A stretch of DNA of 37,840 nucleotides from an uncultured Bacilli bacterium (GTDB lineage Bacteria; Bacillota_I; Bacilli_A; RF39; UBA660). Position 1 is the first letter of the stretch; every line of letters begins with the position of its first letter. A program made the translations under genes and the position numbers. Positions 1 through 8,450 of the stretch are shown one piece after another. The notes beneath the pieces are model-generated. The model did not search any database and was not told the origin of the DNA. It saw nothing but the letters and a program-made list of their open reading frames with translations. Location of the stretch: contig CAJTKB010000010.1 in assembly GCA_910576925.1 (NCBI GenBank), forward strand, positions 1-37,840, given 5' to 3'.

Positions 1-748
1 TAATACCTTTTTCTTCTAAAATACTAATATATTCTTCATATGCATTTTCTTTTGAATCTTTATTATGTAATATCTGATGGGCTGGAATTAATTCAGTGTC
101 AGTATTAATAAAGCATTCACATTTTGAAACAACGCTATCATTTACTACATCTAAAGTATATGTTACATGATCAAAGCCTAATTTTTCACATATCATACTG
201 GCTAATGCTTCATTAAATGGTTGCATTACTTCATTCTTGTAGCCACCTTTTAATAAGTATCTTTTATCACTTTCAATAATCCAAGTTTTTTTTAATCGTC
301 CATCAGTAGTATTATTTGGAGAAATTAAACTAATTTTTGAACTACTATCAAATCCATTACCAAATGTAGCATTAGTAAAATCTGAATCTTCAAAATCATG
401 TTCAAAGAAATTTATATCTTTATACTCTATATTTGAATCAGATTCCTTTACCCAATATTGATCAGATAGAGATAATCCAAAAGCTTTATCTAATAATTCA
501 TCTGGAGATGATATATTTAGTTTTGCTAATAATAAATCTAAATCATCTCGCCATGATGGAATCCCTCTACCTTTAAACCAATCTGTAAGTATTGGGGTAA
601 TATTACTATCTTTACCATAACTATTAAATATAATTAATGGAGCATACTCAATATTTTTAACTTCATATATATCAGTAAATACTTTTAATGCTTCATTATA
701 TTCTGCTACCAATACTTCTGTGTTTTTATTCATTAAAGTACATTTCAT
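1..748 (-). CDS. HipA/CtkA-like kinase domain protein, partial (C-terminus off window)
   Basis: The reading frame starts at the ATG at 746-748, behind a strong GGGAGGAGA ribosome binding site, and stays open to base 1, giving about 249 residues. The phrase DWFKGRGIPSWRDDL near residue 58 and the later KTWIIESDKRYLLKGG and EVMQPFNEALASMI look like the HipA-related Ser/Thr kinases (CtkA-like) found in Gram-positive mobile elements. The catalytic and metal-binding motifs would lie beyond the window, so kinase activity is not shown. A TATAAT-like -10 box lies at 775-780 on the minus strand, so the gene may have its own promoter in the 81-base gap after the recombinase. No HipB-like antitoxin gene is next to it. 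The family call is from memory of similar proteins and is moderately sure. Confidence 0.6.
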   Translation of the reverse strand, partial: MKCTLMNKNTEVLVAEYNEALKVFTDIYEVKNIEYAPLIIFNSYGKDSNITPILTDWFKGRGIPSWRDDLDLLLAKLNISSPDELLDKAFGLSLSDQYWVKESDSNIEYKDINFFEHDFEDSDFTNATFGNGFDSSSKISLISPNNTTDGRLKKTWIIESDKRYLLKGGYKNEVMQPFNEALASMICEKLGFDHVTYTLDVVNDSVVSKCECFINTDTELIPAHQILHNKDSKENAYEEYISILEEKGI

Positions 749-829
749 GCGCTAATCTCCTCCCTTATATATCTATTATAACATAGTCTTGATACTTTCT
801 TTTATATCTAACTAATAAAGGATTCACTT

Positions 830-2497
830 TTATTTATCACTTTTTTGCTCTATTCTTCTCTTATGAGAATTTCTAGCTAAATTTCTATTTTCATATTTAA
901 AATCAATCGTTGGAATAACATCATATTTAAACTTAATACATATATTTCTTTTTTCATCTATAACTATTGTATCTGTTAAAGTATCAATTAATGTTTTTTG
1001 GGGGTTCTTTAAATCTAATAATTTTTTTATCTTCTTAGTATAGTTAGGTAATACTGTTACCTTATTTTTTATATTTAATTTCTTTATTTCTTCGTTATTA
1101 ATCCTATCATTTATCTTTCTTAATTTCTTTTCTGACTCTTGTGATAATTCTTTATATAATTCTCCAGTTATAACACCTTCACATCTATCATTATATAAAG
1201 TTGATAACCTACTTAATATTTGTTCTTTTTCTTTATTTAAATCACTTATCCTTTTATCTACACTTTGTGTCTCTTTATGAATAGTTCTTACTACTTCATT
1301 GTTTAATTCTTCTATATCTAGTTCTTTAATAAAACAAGATACCGATTCATCTATCTTTTCTAATATTTGCTCTTCTAAATAATCATATGGAAAAAAGTGT
1401 GAACTACATCTTCCTCTTTTAGGATCTCTAGAATATCTATTACAATTAATAGACCAATAATCTTGTTTCTTTCTATAATAAACAGATAATCTATTTCCGC
1501 ACTCTTTACAGAATAATTTACCTTCTAATATTCTTTTTTCTCTTCCAGTTTTTATAGGTACATTTCTAGTATATCTTTTCCTTAAAGTTTGTACATATTC
1601 AAATGTTGTTTTATCGACTAGTGGTTCGTGTGTGTTTTCTACTATTACCCATAAACTTTGATCTAAATTTATTTTCTTCTTAGATTTATAATTTACTTTT
1701 GTTTGAGTATGCTGAACCATATCTCCAGTATATATTCTATTAGTTAAAATCTTTTTTACAGTTGATATAGTCCAAGTATCTCTATCAATTAATCTAGAAG
1801 AAAAATTAGTTTTCTTATAACCACTTGGAGTTGGAACATTATCTTTATTTAATCTGGTTGCTATTTCTGTTGGACCTACTCCATCTGCTCGCCATTTAAA
1901 TATATTTTTTACAATAGGAGCCGTATCTGGATTAGGTATTAAATGTCCCTTATCTTCTGGATCTCTCATATATCCAAAACTAGGTAAACTACCTATAAAC
2001 TTTCCGTTCTTTCTTTTATCATTTAAAACATTTCTAATTTTAATAGAATTTTGTTTACTATAATAATCATTACAAGCAATTATAAATGTTGAAGAATCGT
2101 TACTAGCTTGATTTTTAAAACTATCAAATGACTCAAGTATAGATATAAATCTTATATTGTTCTCCGGAAAAAATGTTTCAATATAATACCCAGTCATAAC
2201 ATGATCTCGACCAAATCTAGATAAATCTTTTACTACTACACAATTTATCTTTTTCATCTTTATGTCTTCTAACATTCTTTGAAATCCTGGTCTATCAAAA
2301 TCTGTTCCTGAATATCCATCATCTACATATTCGCCAGATAAATTAAAATTATTGTTTTTAACATAACTTCTTAATAATTCTTTTTGATTAATAACACTTT
2401 CACTATCAGATTCATATTTTTTATCTTTATCTTCCTGAGATAATCTTATATAGATTCCAACATTGAAATCTATACCAGTTAAGTAAGTATTATTCAT
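830..2497 (-). CDS. Large serine recombinase (integrase) of element 1
   Basis: This 555-residue protein has the layout of TnpX/TndX-type large serine recombinases, which integrate and excise elements at short att sites. The resolvase domain covers about residues 12-160, with catalytic Ser20 in VGIYIRLSQED and the arginine-bearing KDLSRFGRD segment. The recombinase domain follows at about 175-300. A zinc ribbon starts with CKECG near residue 345 and ends with the CSSH cluster, and a Lys/Glu-rich coiled coil covers about 400-480. Length and domain order are those of intact family members, so it looks functional. The ATG at 2497 has a GGAGG site 5 bases upstream. It is the likely integrase of the defence-bearing element that ends near 16,172, but the matching left end is not visible. 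Confidence 0.93.
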   Translation of the reverse strand: MNNTYLTGIDFNVGIYIRLSQEDKDKKYESDSESVINQKELLRSYVKNNNFNLSGEYVDDGYSGTDFDRPGFQRMLEDIKMKKINCVVVKDLSRFGRDHVMTGYYIETFFPENNIRFISILESFDSFKNQASNDSSTFIIACNDYYSKQNSIKIRNVLNDKRKNGKFIGSLPSFGYMRDPEDKGHLIPNPDTAPIVKNIFKWRADGVGPTEIATRLNKDNVPTPSGYKKTNFSSRLIDRDTWTISTVKKILTNRIYTGDMVQHTQTKVNYKSKKKINLDQSLWVIVENTHEPLVDKTTFEYVQTLRKRYTRNVPIKTGREKRILEGKLFCKECGNRLSVYYRKKQDYWSINCNRYSRDPKRGRCSSHFFPYDYLEEQILEKIDESVSCFIKELDIEELNNEVVRTIHKETQSVDKRISDLNKEKEQILSRLSTLYNDRCEGVITGELYKELSQESEKKLRKINDRINNEEIKKLNIKNKVTVLPNYTKKIKKLLDLKNPQKTLIDTLTDTIVIDEKRNICIKFKYDVIPTIDFKYENRNLARNSHKRRIEQKSDK

Positions 2498-2547
2498 TAA
2501 TTCCTCCTTATCTCTTACTTGACTGGATACTAAGACAATTAAATAAT

Positions 2548-2557
2548 ATCGCGCGAT
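2548..2557. repeat. GC-rich 10-bp palindrome ATCGCGCGAT upstream of recombinase 1
   Basis: A perfect 10-bp palindrome made mostly of CG steps sits in otherwise AT-rich DNA, 51 bases upstream of the recombinase start. It could be a regulator site or part of a recombination site. No partner copy was seen in the window. Confidence 0.3.
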
Positions 2558-2575
2558 TTATAAATAAGTAATGCA

Positions 2576-2674
2576 TTAACTTGTATATTTCTGCATTTCT
2601 TTTTTTATCTCAGCGATAAGATATATTAAAATAAGATCTTTAAATGTTATATTATTTGTTATTTTTTCATTCAT
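2576..2674 (-). CDS. Small hypothetical protein upstream of recombinase 1 (32 aa)
   Basis: A short frame begins MNEKITNNITF and ends KKEMQKYTS. Its ATG at 2672-2674 is preceded by AGGTG at good spacing. It lies between the 58-residue ORF and the recombinase on the same strand, where these elements often carry tiny ORFs. The central LILIYLIAEI stretch is hydrophobic. Function unknown; it could also be a non-coding leader. Confidence 0.4.
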   Translation of the reverse strand: MNEKITNNITFKDLILIYLIAEIKKEMQKYTS

Positions 2675-2750
2675 AGCAACACCTATTTAAGACTATGAAA
2701 CAATTGTTTATTTTATTATTCTTCATACCATTCCCCCTTTTTATTCCATA

Positions 2751-2785
2751 AAAAAACTATTCATATTTTCATATCAATAGTTTGA
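2751..2785 (-). terminator. Intrinsic terminator after the 58-aa ORF
   Basis: On the minus strand an AAACTATT/AATAGTTT stem, extended inward past a one-base mismatch by ATAT pairing, is followed by a run of seven T. It sits just past the stop codon at 2791-2793. Confidence 0.55.
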
Positions 2786-2790
2786 TTTTT

Positions 2791-2967
2791 TTAATTTTTT
2801 AATAAATTATCTTGTTTATCATTAATGATAAATTCACTTTTTTCAATTTTCATAACAACTTTAAAAAACTTTCTATTAAATATCTCTTTTAACTCCTCTT
2901 CTGTAGGATTTTCTTTATTTGTTTGAAAAGTTTCCGAATGAATGTAATTAATTTTTTTATTTTTCAT
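2791..2967 (-). CDS. Small recombinase-associated protein (58 aa)
   Basis: The frame starts MKNKKINYIH behind a GAGAGGCG ribosome binding site and ends DNLLKN. Its centre, ELKEIFNRKFFKVVMKIEKS, has the same pattern as the 48-residue ORF at 18,135-18,281, which stands in the same position relative to the other serine recombinase. I infer a shared family of small helical accessory proteins of such elements. A role as excision factor or regulator is possible but unproven. No HTH motif is obvious. Confidence 0.55.
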   Translation of the reverse strand: MKNKKINYIHSETFQTNKENPTEEELKEIFNRKFFKVVMKIEKSEFIINDKQDNLLKN

Positions 2968-3013
2968 AATTTATCGCCTCTCATACAAATCATAACGCAA
3001 TTATAAAAATAAA

Positions 3014-3210
3014 TCAGCGCCTAATTTTATCGATAGACTTTAATTTATCTTCTACAATAACCACATCAAGATTTTCTAAATATAATCTTTTAGCATAGAT
3101 TACATAACAGATCGCATTGAAATATTTTCAGCTAACAATATCTTTCTAAAAGCCACATCAGTATTAGAATCTATTCTAAATTTCTTTTGGACTGGTTTAT
3201 TTAGTTTCAT
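3014..3210 (-). pseudogene. Frameshifted ribbon-helix-helix-like protein
   Basis: The ATG at 3208-3210 has a GGAAG ribosome binding site. The frame reads MKLNKPVQKKFRIDSNTDVA and continues to SMRSVM, then stops at 3100-3102. The next frame carries on without a start as VIYAKRLYLENLDVV up to TGA at 3014-3016. Together they would make about 65 residues with the FRI-x-S beta strand and following helices typical of small ribbon-helix-helix DNA-binding proteins. The total span of 197 bases is one short of a multiple of three, so one indel explains the break. A sequencing error, or a short functional 36-residue product, cannot be excluded. Confidence 0.45.
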
Positions 3211-3308
3211 TTATCATCTTCCTTTCATTAATTTTGGTACCATTCTTTACCTTACAAAAAAGTAAATTCTTACATTTTATTTTAATAGAATATAAGCAGG
3301 ATAAACCT

Positions 3309-3433
3309 GTTTACAAAAAACTCACCAGTGGTGAGTTTACCCTTATTTCATAAGGAATTAGTAAAATTAGCAGTGTTTACACTTTAACTTTTTGTTATAC
3401 AATTGTTTACTTAGGAACCCTTATTCTATAAGG
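3309..3433. repeat. Iteron-like repeats and paired operator-like dyads
   Basis: Four copies of GTTTAC on the plus strand (3309-3314, 3335-3340, 3375-3380, 3405-3410) lie within 102 bases. Two near-identical 15-bp dyads, CCTTATTTCATAAGG (3341-3355) and CCTTATTCTATAAGG (3419-3433), flank the last two copies. This is the sort of repeat cluster bound by replication initiators, excision factors or repressors. It lies upstream of the broken ribbon-helix-helix gene, which may have been its regulator. Confidence 0.5.
3315..3338 (-). terminator. Perfect hairpin with T-run (minus strand)
   Basis: Ten-base arms AAACTCACCA/TGGTGAGTTT around a single central base are followed on the minus strand by a run of six T. 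No gene on that strand ends here, so it may end or attenuate a small untranslated RNA started near the repeats at 3341-3433. Confidence 0.45.
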
Positions 3434-3560
3434 AGTGTTACACAATCGTACACACTTTTTTTAATTGAAATTTTGTTGAAATTGGCACTACATAATAAAA
3501 AATATAAATATTATTAGTACCATTTCTTAATCAATATAAATATTTTTAAGGGGTAATTTT

Positions 3561-3623
3561 GAATACAAAAAAGCGCTAATCAGTCGAATAATTAGTGCTA
3601 AAATATATTATTATTTTGTATTC
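3561..3623. repeat. Nested inverted repeat
   Basis: Outer arms GAATACAAAA (3561-3570) and TTTTGTATTC (3614-3623) are perfect complements. Inside them AGCGCTAAT (3572-3580) pairs with ATTAGTGCT (3591-3599) with one G-U pair. No gene is next to it. It could be a terminator, a regulator site or a remnant of a recombination site. The rest of 3240-3880 shows no convincing gene. Confidence 0.4.
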
Positions 3624-3882
3624 TACCATATTGTATCATAGAAATGTCTAAAGTCAATAAGGATAAAATGTCTTATAAAAAGCGACAAAAATGTTGTATA
3701 AAAAGAGTCTTAATGGGCATAAATATTAGGAATTTTACAAATATAACTAATATAGATATCATGTTATTGACAAAATATAATACTTTTACCAGTGGTTTTT
3801 ATTTAATAATTTTTAGATATTTTTCCGATTTTTCTGATTATTTACATATTTTTATTTTTAGATAAATTATAGTTTCAAAATA

Positions 3883-3911
3883 TTGACTTTTTAAATCAAA
3901 CCTGGTATCCT
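3883..3911 (+). promoter_or_regulatory. Promoter of the C5-methyltransferase gene, with two CCTGG sites
   Basis: TTGACT (3883-3888) and TATCCT (3906-3911) are 17 bases apart. CCTGG occurs at 3901-3905 and again at 3909-3913, bracketing the -10 box. CCTGG fits the CCWGG target of Dcm-type enzymes, so self-repression by the methyltransferase is conceivable. Confidence 0.5.
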
Positions 3912-3933
3912 GGTAATTAGTTAAGGTGATAAT

Positions 3934-5142
3934 ATGAAAAATAAAATTATAGATTTATTTGCTGGCGCCGGTGGGTTATCAGAAGGATTTAGAAGAAATA
4001 ATTTTGATATTGTTGCACACGTAGAGATGGATAAAGATGCATCATATACATTAAAAACTAGAGAAGCATATTACTATTGTAAAAATAATGATATGATGAA
4101 CATTTATATAGATTATATAAATAAAAAAATATCTAGGGAGGAATTTTATAGTTATATCCCTATAGATATTCTAAATAAAGTAATAAATGAAGAGATATCT
4201 GATACAACATTACCTAAAATCTTTAATGATATTGATAATCTTTTAGATGGAGAAAATATACTTGGAATTATAGGTGGTCCACCATGTCAAGCATATTCCA
4301 TTGCTGGGCGTTCTAGAATGAAAGATAAAATGAAAAATGACCCAAGAAATTATTTATATTTATATTACTTAGAATTTATTAAAAAATATCAACCGAGTTT
4401 TTTTGTTTTTGAAAATGTACAAGGTATTCTATCAGCAAAAAATGGAACTATTTTTGAAGATATTAAAAAAAGAATGACAGAACTAGAATACAGTATTGAT
4501 TATAAATTATTAGATTCAAATGACTTTGGAGTTGTACAACATAGAAAAAGAATAATTATTATCGGATATAAACAAGAACTAAATTTAAACTATCCACAAT
4601 TTGAAAAATTTAATAATCACTATAATATAAAAGAACTATTTGATGATTTACCTAAATTAAAAGCTGGTGAAACAAATAATCATTATAAATCTGCTACAAA
4701 TGAATGTTTAAACAAATTAAAAATACGAGATAATAATTGGGACAGCTTAACTTATAATCAAAGTAGAAACCTTAATGATAATGACAAAGAAATTTATAAA
4801 ATCTGCATTAAAAATAAAAATATTAAATATGATAAATTACCTAACAATTTAATAAAACACAATAATAAAGAAGCTTTCCTAGATAGATTTAAAGTTGTTG
4901 AATATGATAAGCCTTCGCATACAATGGTTGCTCACATTTCTAAAGATGGGCATCATTATATTCATCCAGATATTAAACAATGTAGATCTTTAACTGTTAG
5001 AGAAGCTGCTAGAATTCAAAGTTTTCCAGATAATTACTATTTTGAATCATCTAGAACAAGTGCATATAAACAAATCGGTAATGCAGTTCCGGTGTTTATG
5101 GCTGAACAAATTGCAAAAAAAATAGAAGAATCGCTAAGTTGA
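3934..5142 (+). CDS. DNA (cytosine-5-)-methyltransferase
   Basis: This 402-residue protein carries the ordered motifs of C5 methyltransferases. Motif I is DLFAGAGGLSEGF (7-19), the SAM-binding site. Motif IV is GGPPCQAYS with catalytic Cys118. Motif VI is ENV (160-162), motif VIII QHRKR (202-206), and the C-terminal motifs are REAARIQSFPDNY and QIGNAVPV. All key residues are present, so it should be active. The 100 residues between motifs I and IV are longer than usual. The target cannot be read from sequence. An AAGGTGA ribosome binding site precedes the ATG. No C5-type restriction enzyme is next to it. It converges on the hsdRMS-GHKL-receiver operon, with 8 bases between stop codons, and may act as a solitary or protective methylase of the island. 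Confidence 0.95.
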   Translation: MKNKIIDLFAGAGGLSEGFRRNNFDIVAHVEMDKDASYTLKTREAYYYCKNNDMMNIYIDYINKKISREEFYSYIPIDILNKVINEEISDTTLPKIFNDIDNLLDGENILGIIGGPPCQAYSIAGRSRMKDKMKNDPRNYLYLYYLEFIKKYQPSFFVFENVQGILSAKNGTIFEDIKKRMTELEYSIDYKLLDSNDFGVVQHRKRIIIIGYKQELNLNYPQFEKFNNHYNIKELFDDLPKLKAGETNNHYKSATNECLNKLKIRDNNWDSLTYNQSRNLNDNDKEIYKICIKNKNIKYDKLPNNLIKHNNKEAFLDRFKVVEYDKPSHTMVAHISKDGHHYIHPDIKQCRSLTVREAARIQSFPDNYYFESSRTSAYKQIGNAVPVFMAEQIAKKIEESLS

Positions 5143-5149
5143 TTCTTCT
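5124..5149. terminator. Bidirectional terminator between methyltransferase and receiver-like gene
   Basis: AGAAGAATC (5124-5132) and GATTCTTCT (5141-5149) form a 9-bp stem with an 8-base loop. A T-rich tail follows on the plus strand and an A-run precedes it, so it serves both convergent genes. It overlaps the methyltransferase stop codon. Confidence 0.75.
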
Positions 5150-5150
5150 T

Positions 5151-6350
5151 TTATTTATGATATGCATTATCTCCGATTCTTCCTAAATAGTTTCCAAATT
5201 GTTGTTGTAAATTAAGTCTATAACTTTCTTTTAAACAAGTAATTGGGTCATTAACTATATCTTCTTTCTTCGTGGTTGAAATACCGAAACAATCTATAAT
5301 TAAATAAGATAATTGTCCTTCATCATCAATATATACATCTTTCAAAAAAACTTGACTTTCAAATGCTTTTTTTAGTTTTTTTCTTTCCGGTTCTGTTATG
5401 TCTTTTACTATAACTCCATTTAATAAAATCAGATTATTTGAGTGGGCAAAACTACAAGCAGGTGTCATATCAATTAGTATAGAGTTACATTTATCAGCGA
5501 GATCAGGTACATCTATGTTGTTAATTATTTCCTTTATTCTCGAACTCAAACTTTGAGATTCATATATATTTCCGGGTGATAACTGTTTTATTCCTGAATT
5601 AACAAAAATAAGATTATAGTTAAGTTTTCTTAGCAAGTCGGTATCTTCTCTTTTTTCTAATGCAGTATCTTCAATATTATCTGTTTCATACTTTATTCTA
5701 TCTGTTAACATATTATTTGCAACTTCTAAAGCAGAACTAATTTTATCACTTGGAATATTTTGGGAAGCCATATTCGATAAAGTTAAGGATAAATTAAATT
5801 TTTTATCAGTTTCATTATATGAAAAAGCTAGAATATCATTGAATGTTTTATAGGTTGCAACATTTGCACTTTTTTCCCACTCTAGCATTTTAAATATTAA
5901 AGGATGCTCTTCAATACTATCTTGAAATAATTTATTTAACTTAGATGTATATTCTTCTTGACTTAATTCAACATATTCACCTTTGTTGGCATTAAAAATT
6001 AAAATTGGTTTTTCACATTTCATTTTTTCATCTAACAAATTTTTAAGTTCTTCAATATAATCATCATGAAGAGTCCACATTATTAATACAATATTTTTCA
6101 TTCCTTTTTCTGATAAATCTCTAAGTAAACTGACTACATCTGTTAAGTTTAAAGTTCCTGGTAAATATTCTAAATCTAAAAAAACAAATCTTGCGAATCC
6201 AATCGAATTATTAATATCTCCATTATATTCAATTGGATTTATATACATGCAAGGAACATTAAATTTTTCAAAATATTGATATAATTGTTCCACATCGTCT
6301 CTCTTATCATCAATAAATAACACACCATTTATATACTTCAATAAGTCCAT
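5151..6350 (-). CDS. Receiver-like (REC) protein with uncharacterised C-terminal region, partner of the GHKL ATPase
   Basis: The N-terminal 125 residues read like a response-regulator receiver fold. There is a strand ending in the acidic pair D14-D15 (VLFIDDKRDD), a second strand FVFLDLEY with D59 at the phospho-acceptor position, and the strand NIVLIMWT with T93. The usual Lys-Pro signature is not in its normal place, so phosphorylation is uncertain. The remaining 270 residues are not a known DNA-binding output domain that I recognise. They include LIDMTPACSFAHSN, with a T-P-x-C pattern. The gene starts 5 bases after the ATPase gene, and its GGAG site lies inside the end of that gene, so the two are translationally coupled. 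I infer that it receives a signal from the histidine-kinase-like half of the ATPase. It is the last gene of the restriction operon. Confidence 0.6.
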   Translation of the reverse strand: MDLLKYINGVLFIDDKRDDVEQLYQYFEKFNVPCMYINPIEYNGDINNSIGFARFVFLDLEYLPGTLNLTDVVSLLRDLSEKGMKNIVLIMWTLHDDYIEELKNLLDEKMKCEKPILIFNANKGEYVELSQEEYTSKLNKLFQDSIEEHPLIFKMLEWEKSANVATYKTFNDILAFSYNETDKKFNLSLTLSNMASQNIPSDKISSALEVANNMLTDRIKYETDNIEDTALEKREDTDLLRKLNYNLIFVNSGIKQLSPGNIYESQSLSSRIKEIINNIDVPDLADKCNSILIDMTPACSFAHSNNLILLNGVIVKDITEPERKKLKKAFESQVFLKDVYIDDEGQLSYLIIDCFGISTTKKEDIVNDPITCLKESYRLNLQQQFGNYLGRIGDNAYHK

Positions 6351-6355
6351 ATACT

Positions 6356-8425
6356 TTACTCCATATTTAGTTCAATCCTAAATTTTGCGCCAATATATTC
6401 TTTAGGAACTACATCACTACTTTCTATAACTTCTATCTTACCATTATGAATACTTACAATTTCATTAACAATATATAATCCTAATCCTAATCCCTCATCT
6501 TTTTTTGTAACAAATGGTTTAAATAGGAGATTAGGATCTTCAACACCTAAGCCTGGACCATTATCAGCAAAATATATTACATTACTATTATCTTCCTTAT
6601 AAATTTTTATAAAGACATGTTTATTTGTGTTTATACTATCTAGCCAATATATTGAATTATCCAATAAGTTCATCAATATTCTTAAAACTTGGCTTTCAAT
6701 ACATTTAAATGTAAAATTTTCTGATTCTATCAACAAAGAAATATTATGATCTTTAATTCTATACTTTGAATATATATCAAATTTTTTCAATAAACAAGAA
6801 CTATTTATCAATTTAAAATCTCTATTAGATATAAGATCTTTTTGTAACCTCAAAATATCATTTATACCATAAATAGTCTTTTTAATATCAACTAAATTTA
6901 TATTATCTTGTTCAACTTGATTTATCAATCCTTTCACTTGCTTATCCACATCATGAAATACCATATGAAAATCAACGGAATTATTTGCAATAGAAAGATA
7001 TATTTTTTTTGATTCTTGATATTCTATTATAGTTCTATTCATTAATGCTATTAACTTATCTTTTTCGTTTTGATTACTAAACTCAGCATCTTCTAATTCT
7101 TCCAATAATTCATCGAAGGTATTATCAATACTTTCTGTTTTGATATTTTTATCATAAACCGCCTTTATTTTATCTTTTGTTTCTATTATTTCAAAAGCAA
7201 ATTTGTCAACAGCAGCAGAAACAATCTTTTTAAATTCTATAAATGCTTCGTTTTCAGTAAAACCTTCTCTATTTGTTTTTTCTTTTAAATCGCTACTTTC
7301 TAACGGATCAAGATCTATTATCCCAATTAAAATATTTTTACTTAATTTTTTACCAGGCGAATTTAATCTCTTTAAATTTAAATCTAACCAGTCTTCATTT
7401 TTACTGCCATAGTTATATACTCTTTGGCCACCGCGGTAAATTCGAACCCCACCATTTTCATCTAAGTATTCTTTAAGGCTTTTTCTTTTATCACCTAACA
7501 TCTTTAAAACCTTAGTACTTCTATGAAAAGCAAATAATCTAATAGAAAATTTACCAATTTTGTAATTACTTAAATTTATTTTTTGAGGAAATTTTTTATT
7601 ATATAAATAATGTTCAAATGGAATTTCTTTTTTTACTTCACTAAATCCTCTCATCTCTAAATAAGGTTTAAATTCAAATTTCATATTACTTCTACCATTA
7701 CTTGGTTCTATTAATATTTCTGCTCGCCATAAGCTTTTTTCAAGCACCTCTTCAGGTTTTAATTTATTGTCTAAAGAATATCCATTTGGAAGTTCAAAAT
7801 GCACATTAAACACATCTTTTTCTGTTTTAAACGGAGATTGTAATTTTAATATTTCATCATAAACTTTTGATATTTCTTCATAAGTCCATTTTTCATTTAA
7901 TTTTTCGATTTTTAAAATGGTTCCATGTCCATTCTTTTCTAGAATTTCATTACTTGTTGAAATAATTTCAAAATCAATTTGTTCTAAATTCGCATCGGCT
8001 TCAAACCTATTAAAATCTATACAGATTTCATAACAAGAACTATTTTCTTTTTTTGTTATTAAGGTTAATAAATTCCCTATTTTATTGACAGCAAATCTCC
8101 CAATTCCTTTTTCACCTATTGGCACCCTTCCAGTAATAATACCCATTTTATTACTTTGTTTAGAGCTAGTTCCTATGACCATCCAATTATTTATTAAGTC
8201 GTCTTCACCCATTCCAACTCCATCATCAATTATTTCAATTGATGTAATTTCTTTATCAGTTAAATTTTCAGATTCACCTTCGGCTTTTAAAATAACATTA
8301 CAATTTTTTGCATTTGCATCATAAGCATTTTTAATTATCTCTGATAATGCTACTAATTTGCTTTCAATGGAATCTCTTCCTATTTCTAAAACAACCCTAG
8401 CACTTGCCTCGAACGATTTTTTCAT
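6356..8425 (-). CDS. Two-headed GHKL ATPase: Hsp90/MutL-like N-domain plus histidine-kinase-like C-domain
   Basis: This 689-residue protein has two GHKL ATP-binding modules. The first has EIIKNAYDA (29-37), IDDGVGMG (66-73) and GEKGIGRFA (104-112), as in Hsp90, MutL and MORC ATPases. The second, at the C-terminus, has an N box (ILMNLLDNS, about 583-591), a G1 box (ADNGPGLG, about 620-627), an F-box-like FKPFVTKK and a G2 box (DEGLGLGLYIV, from about 643), as in histidine kinases. Before it lies FHDVDKQVKGL, where His491-Asp492 resembles the His-Asp H box of some kinases. There are no membrane segments, so it acts in the cytosol. It follows hsdS by 25 bases with a GGGAGGAG site and is coupled to the receiver-like gene. 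MORC/MutL-like ATPases tied to restriction systems have been described. I infer a sensing or effector role in this restriction island. Confidence 0.75.
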   Translation of the reverse strand: MKKSFEASARVVLEIGRDSIESKLVALSEIIKNAYDANAKNCNVILKAEGESENLTDKEITSIEIIDDGVGMGEDDLINNWMVIGTSSKQSNKMGIITGRVPIGEKGIGRFAVNKIGNLLTLITKKENSSCYEICIDFNRFEADANLEQIDFEIISTSNEILEKNGHGTILKIEKLNEKWTYEEISKVYDEILKLQSPFKTEKDVFNVHFELPNGYSLDNKLKPEEVLEKSLWRAEILIEPSNGRSNMKFEFKPYLEMRGFSEVKKEIPFEHYLYNKKFPQKINLSNYKIGKFSIRLFAFHRSTKVLKMLGDKRKSLKEYLDENGGVRIYRGGQRVYNYGSKNEDWLDLNLKRLNSPGKKLSKNILIGIIDLDPLESSDLKEKTNREGFTENEAFIEFKKIVSAAVDKFAFEIIETKDKIKAVYDKNIKTESIDNTFDELLEELEDAEFSNQNEKDKLIALMNRTIIEYQESKKIYLSIANNSVDFHMVFHDVDKQVKGLINQVEQDNINLVDIKKTIYGINDILRLQKDLISNRDFKLINSSCLLKKFDIYSKYRIKDHNISLLIESENFTFKCIESQVLRILMNLLDNSIYWLDSINTNKHVFIKIYKEDNSNVIYFADNGPGLGVEDPNLLFKPFVTKKDEGLGLGLYIVNEIVSIHNGKIEVIESSDVVPKEYIGAKFRIELNME

Positions 8426-8450
8426 ATAAATTCAGCTCCTCCCTATCATT

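Noticed and set aside
749..829. Left end of element 1 in the gap between recombinase and HipA-like gene
   Set aside because: The gap holds no amidase sequence and looks like a normal promoter region, so the end is more likely beyond the window.
2675..2740. Tiny frame starting MKNNKINNCF behind a GGGGGA-like site
   Set aside because: Only 19 codons, ending over the start of the next ORF; it could be a leader peptide, but nothing supports it further.
3644..3865. 73-residue open frame on the plus strand before the methyltransferase
   Set aside because: No ribosome binding site, composition like translated AT-rich non-coding DNA, and it lies over the region leading to a good promoter.
7203..8324. 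Several plus-strand open frames inside the GHKL ATPase gene
   Set aside because: They are antisense to a clear coding gene and lack ribosome binding sites.
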